From Ga0077527 sp050250695 (GTDB lineage: Bacteria; Pseudomonadota; Gammaproteobacteria; Burkholderiales; SG8-41): a stretch of 46,662 bases of DNA. Positions 40,461-46,662 of this stretch are shown here, piece by piece (the stretch's first letter is position 1; the number at the start of each line of letters is the position of its first letter). The notes beneath the pieces are model-generated. The model worked only from the letters and a program-made list of their open reading frames with translations. It made no database searches and was not told the DNA's origin. Made by a program: the position numbers and the translations under genes. Location: contig JBFWOE010000009.1 in the NCBI GenBank assembly GCA_050250695.1, positions 1-46,662 of the forward strand, read 5' to 3'.

Positions 40461-40768
40461 GCGCCGACCCAAAGGGTTTGCAGATCAACATCATGGGCCG
40501 CGAGTTTCGCGTGGCTTGTGCGGAACACGAGCAGAAAGGCCTGCTCGACGCCGTGGAATATCTCAACAGCAAGATGCAGGAAATCCGCGACCGCGGCAAA
40601 GTCATCGGCCTTGAGCGCGTCGCCATCATGGCCGCGCTCAACATCACCCATGAATTTCTCTCGACGAAAGTCGGTGGCAGCTTTGACATCGCGGAAACCA
40701 GGCGTAGAATCCAGCGCATGGAAACGGCCATTGATCAGGCGATGGCGGAGCAAAACAAGCTGTTCTGA
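40457..40768 (+). CDS. zapA: Cell division protein ZapA
   Basis: The 103-residue protein matches ZapA in size and order: an N-terminal beta region 'LQINIMGREFRVACAEHEQ' (the 'v.i.G..y.i...' pattern) and then a long coiled-coil from residue 33 onward ('AVEYLNSKMQEIRDRGKVIG', 'ALNITHEFLS'). ZapA binds FtsZ and bundles its filaments at mid-cell. It is coupled to zapB by ATGA and followed by the 6S RNA gene, the standard proteobacterial neighbourhood. The 5-formyl-THF cyclo-ligase gene often found there is not in this window. Confidence 0.92.
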   Translation: MSADPKGLQINIMGREFRVACAEHEQKGLLDAVEYLNSKMQEIRDRGKVIGLERVAIMAALNITHEFLSTKVGGSFDIAETRRRIQRMETAIDQAMAEQNKLF

Positions 40769-40809
40769 TTCCGCGTCGGTGTAGTCCTGGTATCCGGGCC
40801 GTTCAGAAA

Positions 40810-40987
40810 TTCCCCTGCGGTGTTTGTTCAGGCCATATATTCTTTGAACCAATAACATCGCTCTGGTCGCCGACCAATGCAGTTCCGGTGTGAGCGTCCC
40901 ACGCGGACGAACCTGAAGGAACTCGGAAGGTGGCCGTCTTGAACCTCAGGTTCAGGATGCTGGTCTGAAGCGGCACAAGCGGGGGAA
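40810..40987 (+). ncRNA. ssrS: 6S RNA (ssrS)
   Basis: The intergenic region directly after zapA folds into a long closing stem: TTCCCCTGC (40810-40818) pairs with GCGGGGGAA (40979-40987). Between them are two partly complementary arms around a large central bulge, with TTGAACC and GGTTCAGG elements of the kind seen in proteobacterial 6S RNAs. Length (~178 nt) and position are those of ssrS. 6S RNA binds sigma-70 RNA polymerase and serves as template for pRNA synthesis. The exact ends are approximate. A terminator follows within 12 nt. Confidence 0.82.
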
Positions 40988-40998
40988 CCTTACTGTCA

Positions 40999-41022
40999 AT
41001 GCGGCCACGCCGCATTTTTTTT
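40999..41022 (+). terminator. Rho-independent terminator after 6S RNA
   Basis: ATGCGGC (40999-41005) and GCCGCAT (41009-41015) form a perfect 7-bp stem with a three-base loop, followed by an eight-T run (41015-41022). It is placed to end the 6S RNA transcript. Confidence 0.88.
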
Positions 41023-41035
41023 GACTGTGACCGGC

Positions 41036-41488
<453 letters not shown>

Positions 41489-41504
41489 TGCGGGCCTGAC
41501 GCCG

Positions 41505-42302
41505 ATGTTCGACTGGTGGTGGGCCTACCTGGCGCTGGGTGCTTTTGTCGGTTTTTTTGCCGGGCTGCTGGGCATCGGTGGCGGTGCAGCAACGGTGCCG
41601 GTACTGGCATTCATTTTTGCCGCCAAGGGTTTTGCCCCCGGTCATGTGGTACACCTCGCGCTGGGCACGGCGCTCGCCACCATGCTGTTCACCTCGATAT
41701 CCAGCGTGCTGGCGCACCACAATCACGGTGCGGTGAACTGGAGCATTTTCCGCCGCATGGTCGCCGGCATCATCGTCGGCACTTTCGGTGGCGCGCTGCT
41801 CGCCGGCGTGCTCAACCTGCGGCTGCTGACCATGGTGTTCACCGCGCTGATCTACTTTCTCTCGGCGCAGATGCTGTTCGGCCGCAAACCGCAGCCCGGC
41901 GCCACCCTGTCGACCACCGCCGGCATGAACGCCGCCGCTGCCGGCATCGGCATGATTTCCAGCCTCACCGCCACCGGTGGCGCGGCCCTGGTCGTCACCT
42001 ACCTGGTCAAGCGCGGCACCCGCGTGCAGGAAGCCATAGGCACGGCGGCCGCGATCGGCTGGCCGCTGGCGGTCGCCGGAACCGCGGGTTTTGCACTGAC
42101 CGGTATCGGCCAGCAGGGCCTGCCGGCTTACAGTCTGGGCTACGTCTACCTGCCTGCGCTGGCCGGTGTGGTGGTCTCCAGCGTGCTGCTGGCCCCTGTG
42201 GGCGCGCGCCTCGCCCATCGTACGCCAGGCGCGACGCTGAAGAAAATCTTCGCCGTGGTGCTGTTCCTGCTGGCGACGAAGATGCTGGTCAGCTTTTTCT
42301 GA
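41505..42302 (+). CDS. TauE/SafE-family membrane exporter
   Basis: The 265-residue polytopic protein has about 8 helices and two repeats carrying the TauE/SafE signature, 'FAGLLGIGGGAATVPVLAFI' near residue 18 and 'MISSLTATGGAALVVTYLVK' near residue 150. The family exports sulfite, sulfoacetate or other small anions. It begins 16 nt after the EVE gene and is probably co-transcribed with it. Its stop is 13 nt from that of a convergent CoA-transferase gene. The substrate cannot be inferred here. Confidence 0.9.
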   Translation: MFDWWWAYLALGAFVGFFAGLLGIGGGAATVPVLAFIFAAKGFAPGHVVHLALGTALATMLFTSISSVLAHHNHGAVNWSIFRRMVAGIIVGTFGGALLAGVLNLRLLTMVFTALIYFLSAQMLFGRKPQPGATLSTTAGMNAAAAGIGMISSLTATGGAALVVTYLVKRGTRVQEAIGTAAAIGWPLAVAGTAGFALTGIGQQGLPAYSLGYVYLPALAGVVVSSVLLAPVGARLAHRTPGATLKKIFAVVLFLLATKMLVSFF

Positions 42303-42315
42303 CGAGCCGCGCCGC

Positions 42316-43539
42316 TTATACAGCCCCGGTAGCCTTCAGCGCGGCGATTTCCGCATCGGTTTTCCCGAGCACGCTGCGCAGGATCTCATCGGTGTGCTGC
42401 CCCACCACGGGTGGCGGAATGTCGTGTTTCAGCGGCGTGCCAGAAAATTTCATCGGGCTCGCGACCAGCGGCACCTTTCCGGCTGCGGCATGCGGCAGTT
42501 CGATTTTCATGCCGCGCGCGATCACCTGCGGCTCCTCGAACACTTCCTTGATGGTATTGATCGGTCCGTTGGCGACACCTGCGTCGTCGAGCAGCTTGAC
42601 CCACGCCTTGGTCGTGCGTTTTTCGAACACCTCGTTGAGCAGGCGCGTGATCTCGACGCGATTTTTCACGCGTTCGGCATTGGTGGCGAAACGCGCGTCC
42701 TTGGGCAGGTGCGAGCAGTCGGCGGCATCGCAGAACTTGTTGAACAGGTTGTCGTTGCCGCAGGCAAGGATAATCGCGCCGTCACTGGTTTTGAAGGTCT
42801 GATAAGGCACGATGTTCGGGTGTGCATTGCCGATACGCGTCGGCGACTCGCCGGTGGCGAAATAATTCATCGCCTGGTTGGCGAGGAAGGCTACGCAGCT
42901 GTCGAGCAGCGCGACGTCGATCCACTGCCCCTTGCCGGTCACCGCGCGATTGGCCAACGCGGCACAGATCGCAATCGTCGCGTACATGCCGGTGGTCATG
43001 TCGATGATCGGGATGCCGACACGCTGCGGCCCGCCGCCGGGCACGCCGTCGGCCTCGCCGGTGATGCTCATCAGCCCACCCATGCCCTGCGCCATGAAAT
43101 CGTAGCCGGGACGATCCTTGTACGGACCGGTCTGGCCGAAGCCGGTGACCGAGCAATAGATCAGACCGGGATTGAGTTTGGCGAGGTCTTCATAACCCAG
43201 ACCGTAACGCGCCAGGTCGCCGACCTTGTAATTTTCCACCAGCACGTCGACGCCTTTGGCCAGTTCGCGCACCAGCTGCTGGCCCTCGGGCTTGCTCAGG
43301 TTTACCGTGATCGATTTTTTGCCGCGGTTGGCGGCGCAGAAATAGGCACCCTCCTTCGTTTCACGGCCCTGATCGTCCTTCAGGAAAGGCGGCGCGTAAC
43401 TGCGCGAGTCGTCGCCCTTGCCGGGGCGCTCCACCTTGATCACTTCCGCACCCAGGTCGGCGAGGTTCTGCGCGGTCCACGGACCCGCGAGCACGCGCGA
43501 AAGATCCAGCACCCTGATATGCGATAACGGTCCGGCCAT
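42316..43539 (-). CDS. CaiB/BaiF-type (class III) CoA-transferase
   Basis: This 407-residue protein is a family III CoA-transferase. The N-terminus is 'LSHIRVLDLSRVLAGPWTAQ', followed by 'GAEVIKVERPGKGDDSR', 'KSITVNLSKPEGQQLVREL', and 'GFGQTGPYKDRPGYDFMAQ' near residue 130. The region just after 'GPYKDRPGYD' holds the catalytic Asp of this family. The enzymes swap CoA between an acyl-CoA and a free acid, forming an intertwined dimer. It is the last gene of a - strand operon with a crotonase and a hydroxyacyl-CoA dehydrogenase-like gene. The acid transferred is unknown. Confidence 0.92.
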   Translation of the reverse strand: MAGPLSHIRVLDLSRVLAGPWTAQNLADLGAEVIKVERPGKGDDSRSYAPPFLKDDQGRETKEGAYFCAANRGKKSITVNLSKPEGQQLVRELAKGVDVLVENYKVGDLARYGLGYEDLAKLNPGLIYCSVTGFGQTGPYKDRPGYDFMAQGMGGLMSITGEADGVPGGGPQRVGIPIIDMTTGMYATIAICAALANRAVTGKGQWIDVALLDSCVAFLANQAMNYFATGESPTRIGNAHPNIVPYQTFKTSDGAIILACGNDNLFNKFCDAADCSHLPKDARFATNAERVKNRVEITRLLNEVFEKRTTKAWVKLLDDAGVANGPINTIKEVFEEPQVIARGMKIELPHAAAGKVPLVASPMKFSGTPLKHDIPPPVVGQHTDEILRSVLGKTDAEIAALKATGAV

Positions 43540-43565
43540 GTTGTCCCCGATGGTTGGTTCTGCGC

Positions 43566-44351
43566 TCAGCGCCCGACGAAGCGGGGCTTTCTCTTGTTCA
43601 TGAAGGCATCGTAGCCGATGCGGTAATCCTCGGTACTGAAGTAGTCGAAATTGGCGTCGATCTCGGCGTCAGTCAGCGCTTCCGGTTGCGGCGTCAGGCG
43701 GCGGATGAACTGCTTGTGCCAGCGCGCGACCAGCGGTGCGCCGGCGGCGATGCGCTGCACGGCGGCGGCGGTTTCGCCCGCCAGCGCGGCATCGGGCACC
43801 AGCCGCGTCAGCAGCCCCTTGTCCATCGCCTCCTCGGCGCTCCACACCCGTCCTTCAACCAGGATTTCCAGCGCCACCGCGCGCCCCACCAGTGGCAGCA
43901 GCGCCGACAGTTCATCCCAGGCAATCGCGAACCCGAGGCGGTTGATCGGCACGCCGAAACGCGCGCTTTCTCCGGCGATGCGCAGGTCACACATGCAGGC
44001 CAGCTCCAGCCCGCCGCCGGCGCAGGCGCCGTGGATCATCGCCAGCGTCGGATGCCGGCATTCACCGACCGCGCGCAGGGCGCCGAACACCAGTTCGCGA
44101 TGATAGGCCTTGCCCTGCACCGCATTGTCGCGCTCGGTTGCGAACTCGGCGATGTCGGCGCCGGCGGCAAACGCCTGGTCGCCGTCGCCGCGCAGCACCA
44201 CGCAGCGCAGGCTGTCATCAGCCGACAACCGTTGCATGACCGTTGCCAGTTCGCGCCACATCGCCACCGTCAGCGCATTCAGCTTGGCCGGGTTGGCGAT
44301 CGCCACCGTCGCCACCGGGCCTTCGCGTGTCAAAACGATTCTGCCTTTCAT
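43566..44351 (-). CDS. Enoyl-CoA hydratase/isomerase family protein (atypical active site)
   Basis: The 261-residue crotonase-fold protein has 'NKLNALTV'-type start (PAKLNALTVAMW), AAGADIAEFATE for the first oxyanion hole, and 'HGACAGGGLELACMCDLRIA', where the Glu of the hydratase pair is kept. The second catalytic Glu, normally in 'FG.PE..LG', is Ile in FGVPINRLG, and the usual GAGGTQRL is not found. It therefore lacks one hydratase catalytic Glu and may be an isomerase, hydrolase or other crotonase type. It starts 9 nt after azlD and is 26 nt from the CoA-transferase gene. Confidence 0.82.
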   Translation of the reverse strand: MKGRIVLTREGPVATVAIANPAKLNALTVAMWRELATVMQRLSADDSLRCVVLRGDGDQAFAAGADIAEFATERDNAVQGKAYHRELVFGALRAVGECRHPTLAMIHGACAGGGLELACMCDLRIAGESARFGVPINRLGFAIAWDELSALLPLVGRAVALEILVEGRVWSAEEAMDKGLLTRLVPDAALAGETAAAVQRIAAGAPLVARWHKQFIRRLTPQPEALTDAEIDANFDYFSTEDYRIGYDAFMNKRKPRFVGR

Positions 44352-44360
44352 CGCGGAATT

Positions 44361-44702
44361 TTAATGGATCGCGGCACGCACATGGATGATGCCGACGAAA
44401 AAAAGCACACCGCCGAGCAGACCGACGAACATGTTGCCGCGGCTCAGCCGGTAAGCCGCGAAAGCAACGGCGCAGGCCAGCAAGCGCTCGACCAGCGCGG
44501 TCTGTGCAAGCAGGCCCGAGGGTGCGACGATGATGCGCGCGATCAGCCCGGCGACCAGCGCATAGGCCACGCAGGAAATCCATTCGAACAGCGCGCTGTC
44601 CGGCTCCAGCCGTCCCGACAGCAGCACGCCCAGCCCGCGCCACAGATAGGTCGCGCCGGCGCAGGCCAGCATCAGCAGCCACAGTTCAGCGGACGGAGAC
44701 AT
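44361..44702 (-). CDS. azlD: AzlD-family small membrane subunit
   Basis: The ~113-residue protein has four membrane helices ('ELWLLMLACAGATYLWRGL', then around residues 42, 65 and 90). It matches the AzlD/branched-chain amino-acid transporter small subunit in size and in 'YLWRGLGVLLSGRLEPD'. AzlD works with AzlC in export of branched-chain amino acids or analogues. It overlaps azlC by 17 nt. ATG 44702 is the start because it leads directly into the conserved helix. Confidence 0.85.
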   Translation of the reverse strand: MSPSAELWLLMLACAGATYLWRGLGVLLSGRLEPDSALFEWISCVAYALVAGLIARIIVAPSGLLAQTALVERLLACAVAFAAYRLSRGNMFVGLLGGVLFFVGIIHVRAAIH

Positions 44703-45390
44703 GATTCCTCCGCAGCAGCCACGCCGCCGTGCCGCCGATGAACCCCGCGCCAAGCAGGCTCCAACCCGGCGCCACCGCATGCAGCGCCAGCGCAGTGACC
44801 GCGCCGCAGGCCAGCGCGGCGATGGCGGAACGGCTGCGTGCCTCGCCGACCAGTGTCACGAAAAAATACAGCGGCGTCAGCAATGCGAGGCCGTAACGCG
44901 CCAGCGGCGGAAGTGCGCTGAGCAGGAGCTGGCCGACCAGCGCGGAAATCAGCGCGGCGGTCATGCATACCGCGGAAAAACCGAGAAAGTAATTCCAGCG
45001 CGCCTCGACATCCATGCCCTCGAAGCGGCGCATGGTGACTGCCCAGGTGGTCATCGACACCAGTTGCGCCGCCAGCAGCAAATGCCAGCGCGGACGCGGC
45101 GGCGCGCCGCGCACCAGCGGCATCAGGGTCATCGTCATCGGCAAAAAACGCGCGGCACTCAGTGATACCGCCAGTGCAGTGGCGGCGACGGCGGCGTCAG
45201 CCGCGTGCATTTCGAGCAGCACCAGCTGGCCGGGCAAGGCCCAGATCGCCAGCGTTGCCGCCAGCGTCAGCCAGATCGGATAACCTGCATCGGCGACCAG
45301 CGATCCGTAGCCGATGAACCCGGCACCGAGTACGGCCGCCGGTACGCCGAACGCTTCGCGCGCGCCGGCGCGAAACGCGGAAACGTTCAC
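44686..45390 (-). CDS. azlC: AzlC-family permease (branched-chain amino-acid exporter)
   Basis: The 234-residue membrane protein has about six to seven helices with the AzlC features 'AFRAGAREAFGVPAAVLGAG' at the N-terminus, 'LVADAGYPIWLTLAATLAIW', and 'LSAARFLPMTMTLMPLVRG', which contains the conserved 'R..lm' region. It is paired with azlD downstream. Its start is a GTG at 45390 overlapping the previous stop by GTGA. The association with CoA-thioester genes suggests that the exported compound may be linked to branched-chain acid metabolism (inference). Confidence 0.87.
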   Translation of the reverse strand: MNVSAFRAGAREAFGVPAAVLGAGFIGYGSLVADAGYPIWLTLAATLAIWALPGQLVLLEMHAADAAVAATALAVSLSAARFLPMTMTLMPLVRGAPPRPRWHLLLAAQLVSMTTWAVTMRRFEGMDVEARWNYFLGFSAVCMTAALISALVGQLLLSALPPLARYGLALLTPLYFFVTLVGEARSRSAIAALACGAVTALALHAVAPGWSLLGAGFIGGTAAWLLRRNHVSVR

Positions 45391-46304
45391 TGCCGCGGGT
45401 CGCGCGATTTGGGCTGCGTGCGCGGCGCCGGCTTGAAGACGTCGGAATCCAGGAACCCGGTCAGTTTTGCCAGTTGCACGGAAGATTGTTTGCGCGCCGC
45501 ATCCGTGTCACAACCCGCCCAGTCGTAAAAACCCTTGCCGGCAGCAGCCCCGGTTTCGCCGCGCGCAACCATGTTCTGCAGCATCGGATTGGGGACGCCG
45601 TTGTGGAACAGTTCCGGCACGATCGAGGCCTGGGCGCCGGCGTGTATCGAAAGGCCGCTGATGTCTTTCTGCTGGATCAAGCCGTTGATGCACATTCGCG
45701 GCGCCAGCATGCGCCGCGCCGCATGGTCGATGTCGGCGGCGCTCGCCACCCCGGCCTCGATCAGGTAGTACGCCTCATGCAGGATCGCGTGCTGCAGGCG
45801 GTTGACCAGGAAACCGACGATGGGTTTGTAGAGCACAACCGGCTCCTTGCCGGTACGCCGCAGCATTTCTGCGGCGGCATCGACCAGCTCGGGCGGTGTC
45901 TGCGGCCCTGCCATCACCTCCACCACAAGCGCCTGGTCGGCGGGCATGAAATAGTGCAACCCGAGAAAACGCTCGGGATGCTTCAGCGGCTTGGCAAGCT
46001 CGACCAGGTCCAGTCCGGAAGTTCCGGTGGCGAGGATGACGTCGGCGCCGGGATACGTGGCCTCGACTTCGGCGTAGACCCGCTGCTTGGTCTTGACGTC
46101 CTCGGGCACCAGTTCCAGCACCAGGTCGGGCGGTGTTGCCGGCAGTTGCGCCACCGCGCGTACGCCCGGCGGAAGGTCCTTCAGTTCCGCGGCACGGCTG
46201 CTGCGTACCATGGTGTCGAAACCGTTGGCGGCAAAGGTGCGCGCAACGCCGCTGCCCATGACGCCGTAGCCGTATATCAGTATGGAGCGGATGTCTTTGG
46301 TCAT
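45387..46304 (-). CDS. 3-hydroxyacyl-CoA dehydrogenase-family protein
   Basis: The ~305-residue protein has an N-terminal Rossmann fold with YGYGVMGSGVARTFAANGF (GxGxxG) and 'VLELVPEDVKTKQRVYAEVE', followed by 'ILATGTSGLDLVELA' with the catalytic-serine region. The His of the family is in 'LHYFMPADQALVVEVM'; typical members have 'FNP' where this has 'FMP'. 'IVGFLVNRLQHAILHEA' begins the C-terminal helical domain. It would oxidise a 3-hydroxyacid or its CoA ester with NAD. ATG 46304 starts the conserved sequence. It heads a five-gene - strand operon. Confidence 0.87.
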   Translation of the reverse strand: MTKDIRSILIYGYGVMGSGVARTFAANGFDTMVRSSRAAELKDLPPGVRAVAQLPATPPDLVLELVPEDVKTKQRVYAEVEATYPGADVILATGTSGLDLVELAKPLKHPERFLGLHYFMPADQALVVEVMAGPQTPPELVDAAAEMLRRTGKEPVVLYKPIVGFLVNRLQHAILHEAYYLIEAGVASAADIDHAARRMLAPRMCINGLIQQKDISGLSIHAGAQASIVPELFHNGVPNPMLQNMVARGETGAAAGKGFYDWAGCDTDAARKQSSVQLAKLTGFLDSDVFKPAPRTQPKSRDPRQ

Positions 46305-46402
46305 GAAAGTCGCCTGCGGGCGGTGTGCTGCCGCGCGCCGGAAAATGATTGAAGTATGGGTGTGCCCAAGGCTAACCAGTTTGCGCTGCGTTGCCAACTG
46401 CC

Positions 46403-46418
46403 CCGGTTCGCGAACCGG
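46403..46418. promoter_or_regulatory. Perfect 16-bp palindrome (possible operator)
   Basis: CCGGTTCGCGAACCGG reads the same on both strands. It lies in the divergent gap, 17 nt upstream of a TTGACA hexamer (46436-46441), where a repressor or activator could act on both operons. Binding is not shown. Confidence 0.45.
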
Positions 46419-46435
46419 CATGACCCGCAGCGCGG

Positions 46436-46464
46436 TTGACAGTGTATCGATATGGGGTTAACGT
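46436..46464 (+). promoter_or_regulatory. Candidate sigma-70 promoter of the Bug receptor gene
   Basis: A perfect -35 TTGACA (46436-46441) is followed after 16-17 nt by a poor -10 (TTAACG or TAACGT, about 46458-46464). The start codon is some 72 nt downstream. The weak -10 would fit an activator-dependent promoter. Confidence 0.35.
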
Positions 46465-46535
46465 TTTTGAGCAGCAAATCCTAAGCGGGCCGTGTCATGC
46501 CGCAGCCCCGATAAATCACGTTGGAGGAATCCCGA

Positions 46536-46662
46536 ATGAAACGATTGTTGATCGCCCTCGCCTGCGGCTGCGCCGCATTCGGGGCCGGAGCGCAGAATTT
46601 CCCGAGCAAGGCCATGACGGTGGTGGTACCGAACCCTCCCGGCGGCATGAACCAGATCCACG
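46536..46662 (+). CDS. Bug/TctC-family periplasmic solute-binding protein (partial)
   Basis: Only the first 42 codons are present. They give a signal peptide (KRLLIALACGCAAFGAGA) followed by FPSKAMTVVVPNPPGGMNQI. 'P.k.i.iivPf.pGG..d' is the hallmark start of mature Bug proteins of tripartite tricarboxylate transporters. A strong ribosome-binding site (GGAGGA, 46523-46528) lies upstream. These receptors bind small carboxylates in the periplasm. It is divergent from the hydroxyacyl-CoA dehydrogenase operon and may supply its substrate (inference). Confidence 0.88.
   Translation, partial: MKRLLIALACGCAAFGAGAQNFPSKAMTVVVPNPPGGMNQIH

Noticed and set aside
40803..41015. Small gene on the minus strand opposite the 6S RNA
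   Set aside because: The frame coincides with a structured RNA, shows no protein motif and has no ribosome-binding site.

Overview
The window is high-GC proteobacterial DNA, most likely from a betaproteobacterium (Burkholderiales/Nitrosomonadales-like). Three things point there: a zapB-zapA pair followed directly by a 6S RNA gene, a Bug-family (TctC) solute receptor beside CoA-thioester catabolic genes, and a B12-riboswitch-controlled TonB receptor. Most of the window is a cell-surface polysaccharide locus. Assignments come from reading motifs in the translated sequence; no database search was run.

Region 1 (1-26303, + strand) is a long, tightly packed O-antigen/LPS cluster. It opens with the 3' end of an ABC exporter and methyltransferase, glycosyltransferase (GT) and radical-SAM genes. 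A Wzx-like flippase (7068), a GT2 (8594), a Wzy-like polytopic protein (9602), an epimerase-like SDR (11026) and two GT4 enzymes (11982, 13118) follow. Two nucleotide-sugar modules are interleaved next. One is reductase + FnlA + FnlC (14338, 15204, 18593), for a UDP-2-acetamido-2,6-dideoxy-L-hexose. The other is WbpV/WbjF-like + WbpL-like + WbpM-like (16290, 19727, 20700), which makes a D-QuiNAc/D-FucNAc-type sugar and starts the chain on undecaprenyl phosphate. A sugar C-methyltransferase (17275) sits between them. A WaaL-like ligase (22516) and probable core enzymes (23742-26303) close the region.

Region 2 (26307-37554, - strand) looks like one operon headed by msbA. It encodes a polyprenyl-phosphate GT2, a WecD-like N-acetyltransferase, a small EamA/SMR-type transporter, a methyltransferase, WecE, an MBOAT acyltransferase with an SGNH-like partner, a GT-C transferase and a GT4. 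I read it as an Arn-like route that makes Fuc4NAc, attaches it to a lipid carrier, flips it and transfers it to envelope glycan, with O-acylation. A 266-bp nested-hairpin element with terminal inverted repeats separates the MBOAT and SGNH genes. A heptad-type inverted repeat occurs twice in the window, each time overlapping a stop codon.

Region 3 (37686-42302): btuB behind a cobalamin riboswitch (- strand), then zapB-zapA, 6S RNA with a terminator, an EVE-domain protein and a TauE/SafE exporter (+ strand).

Region 4 (42316-46662): a - strand operon of a 3-hydroxyacyl-CoA dehydrogenase-like protein, AzlC, AzlD, an atypical crotonase and a CaiB-type CoA-transferase, diverging from a truncated Bug-family receptor gene.
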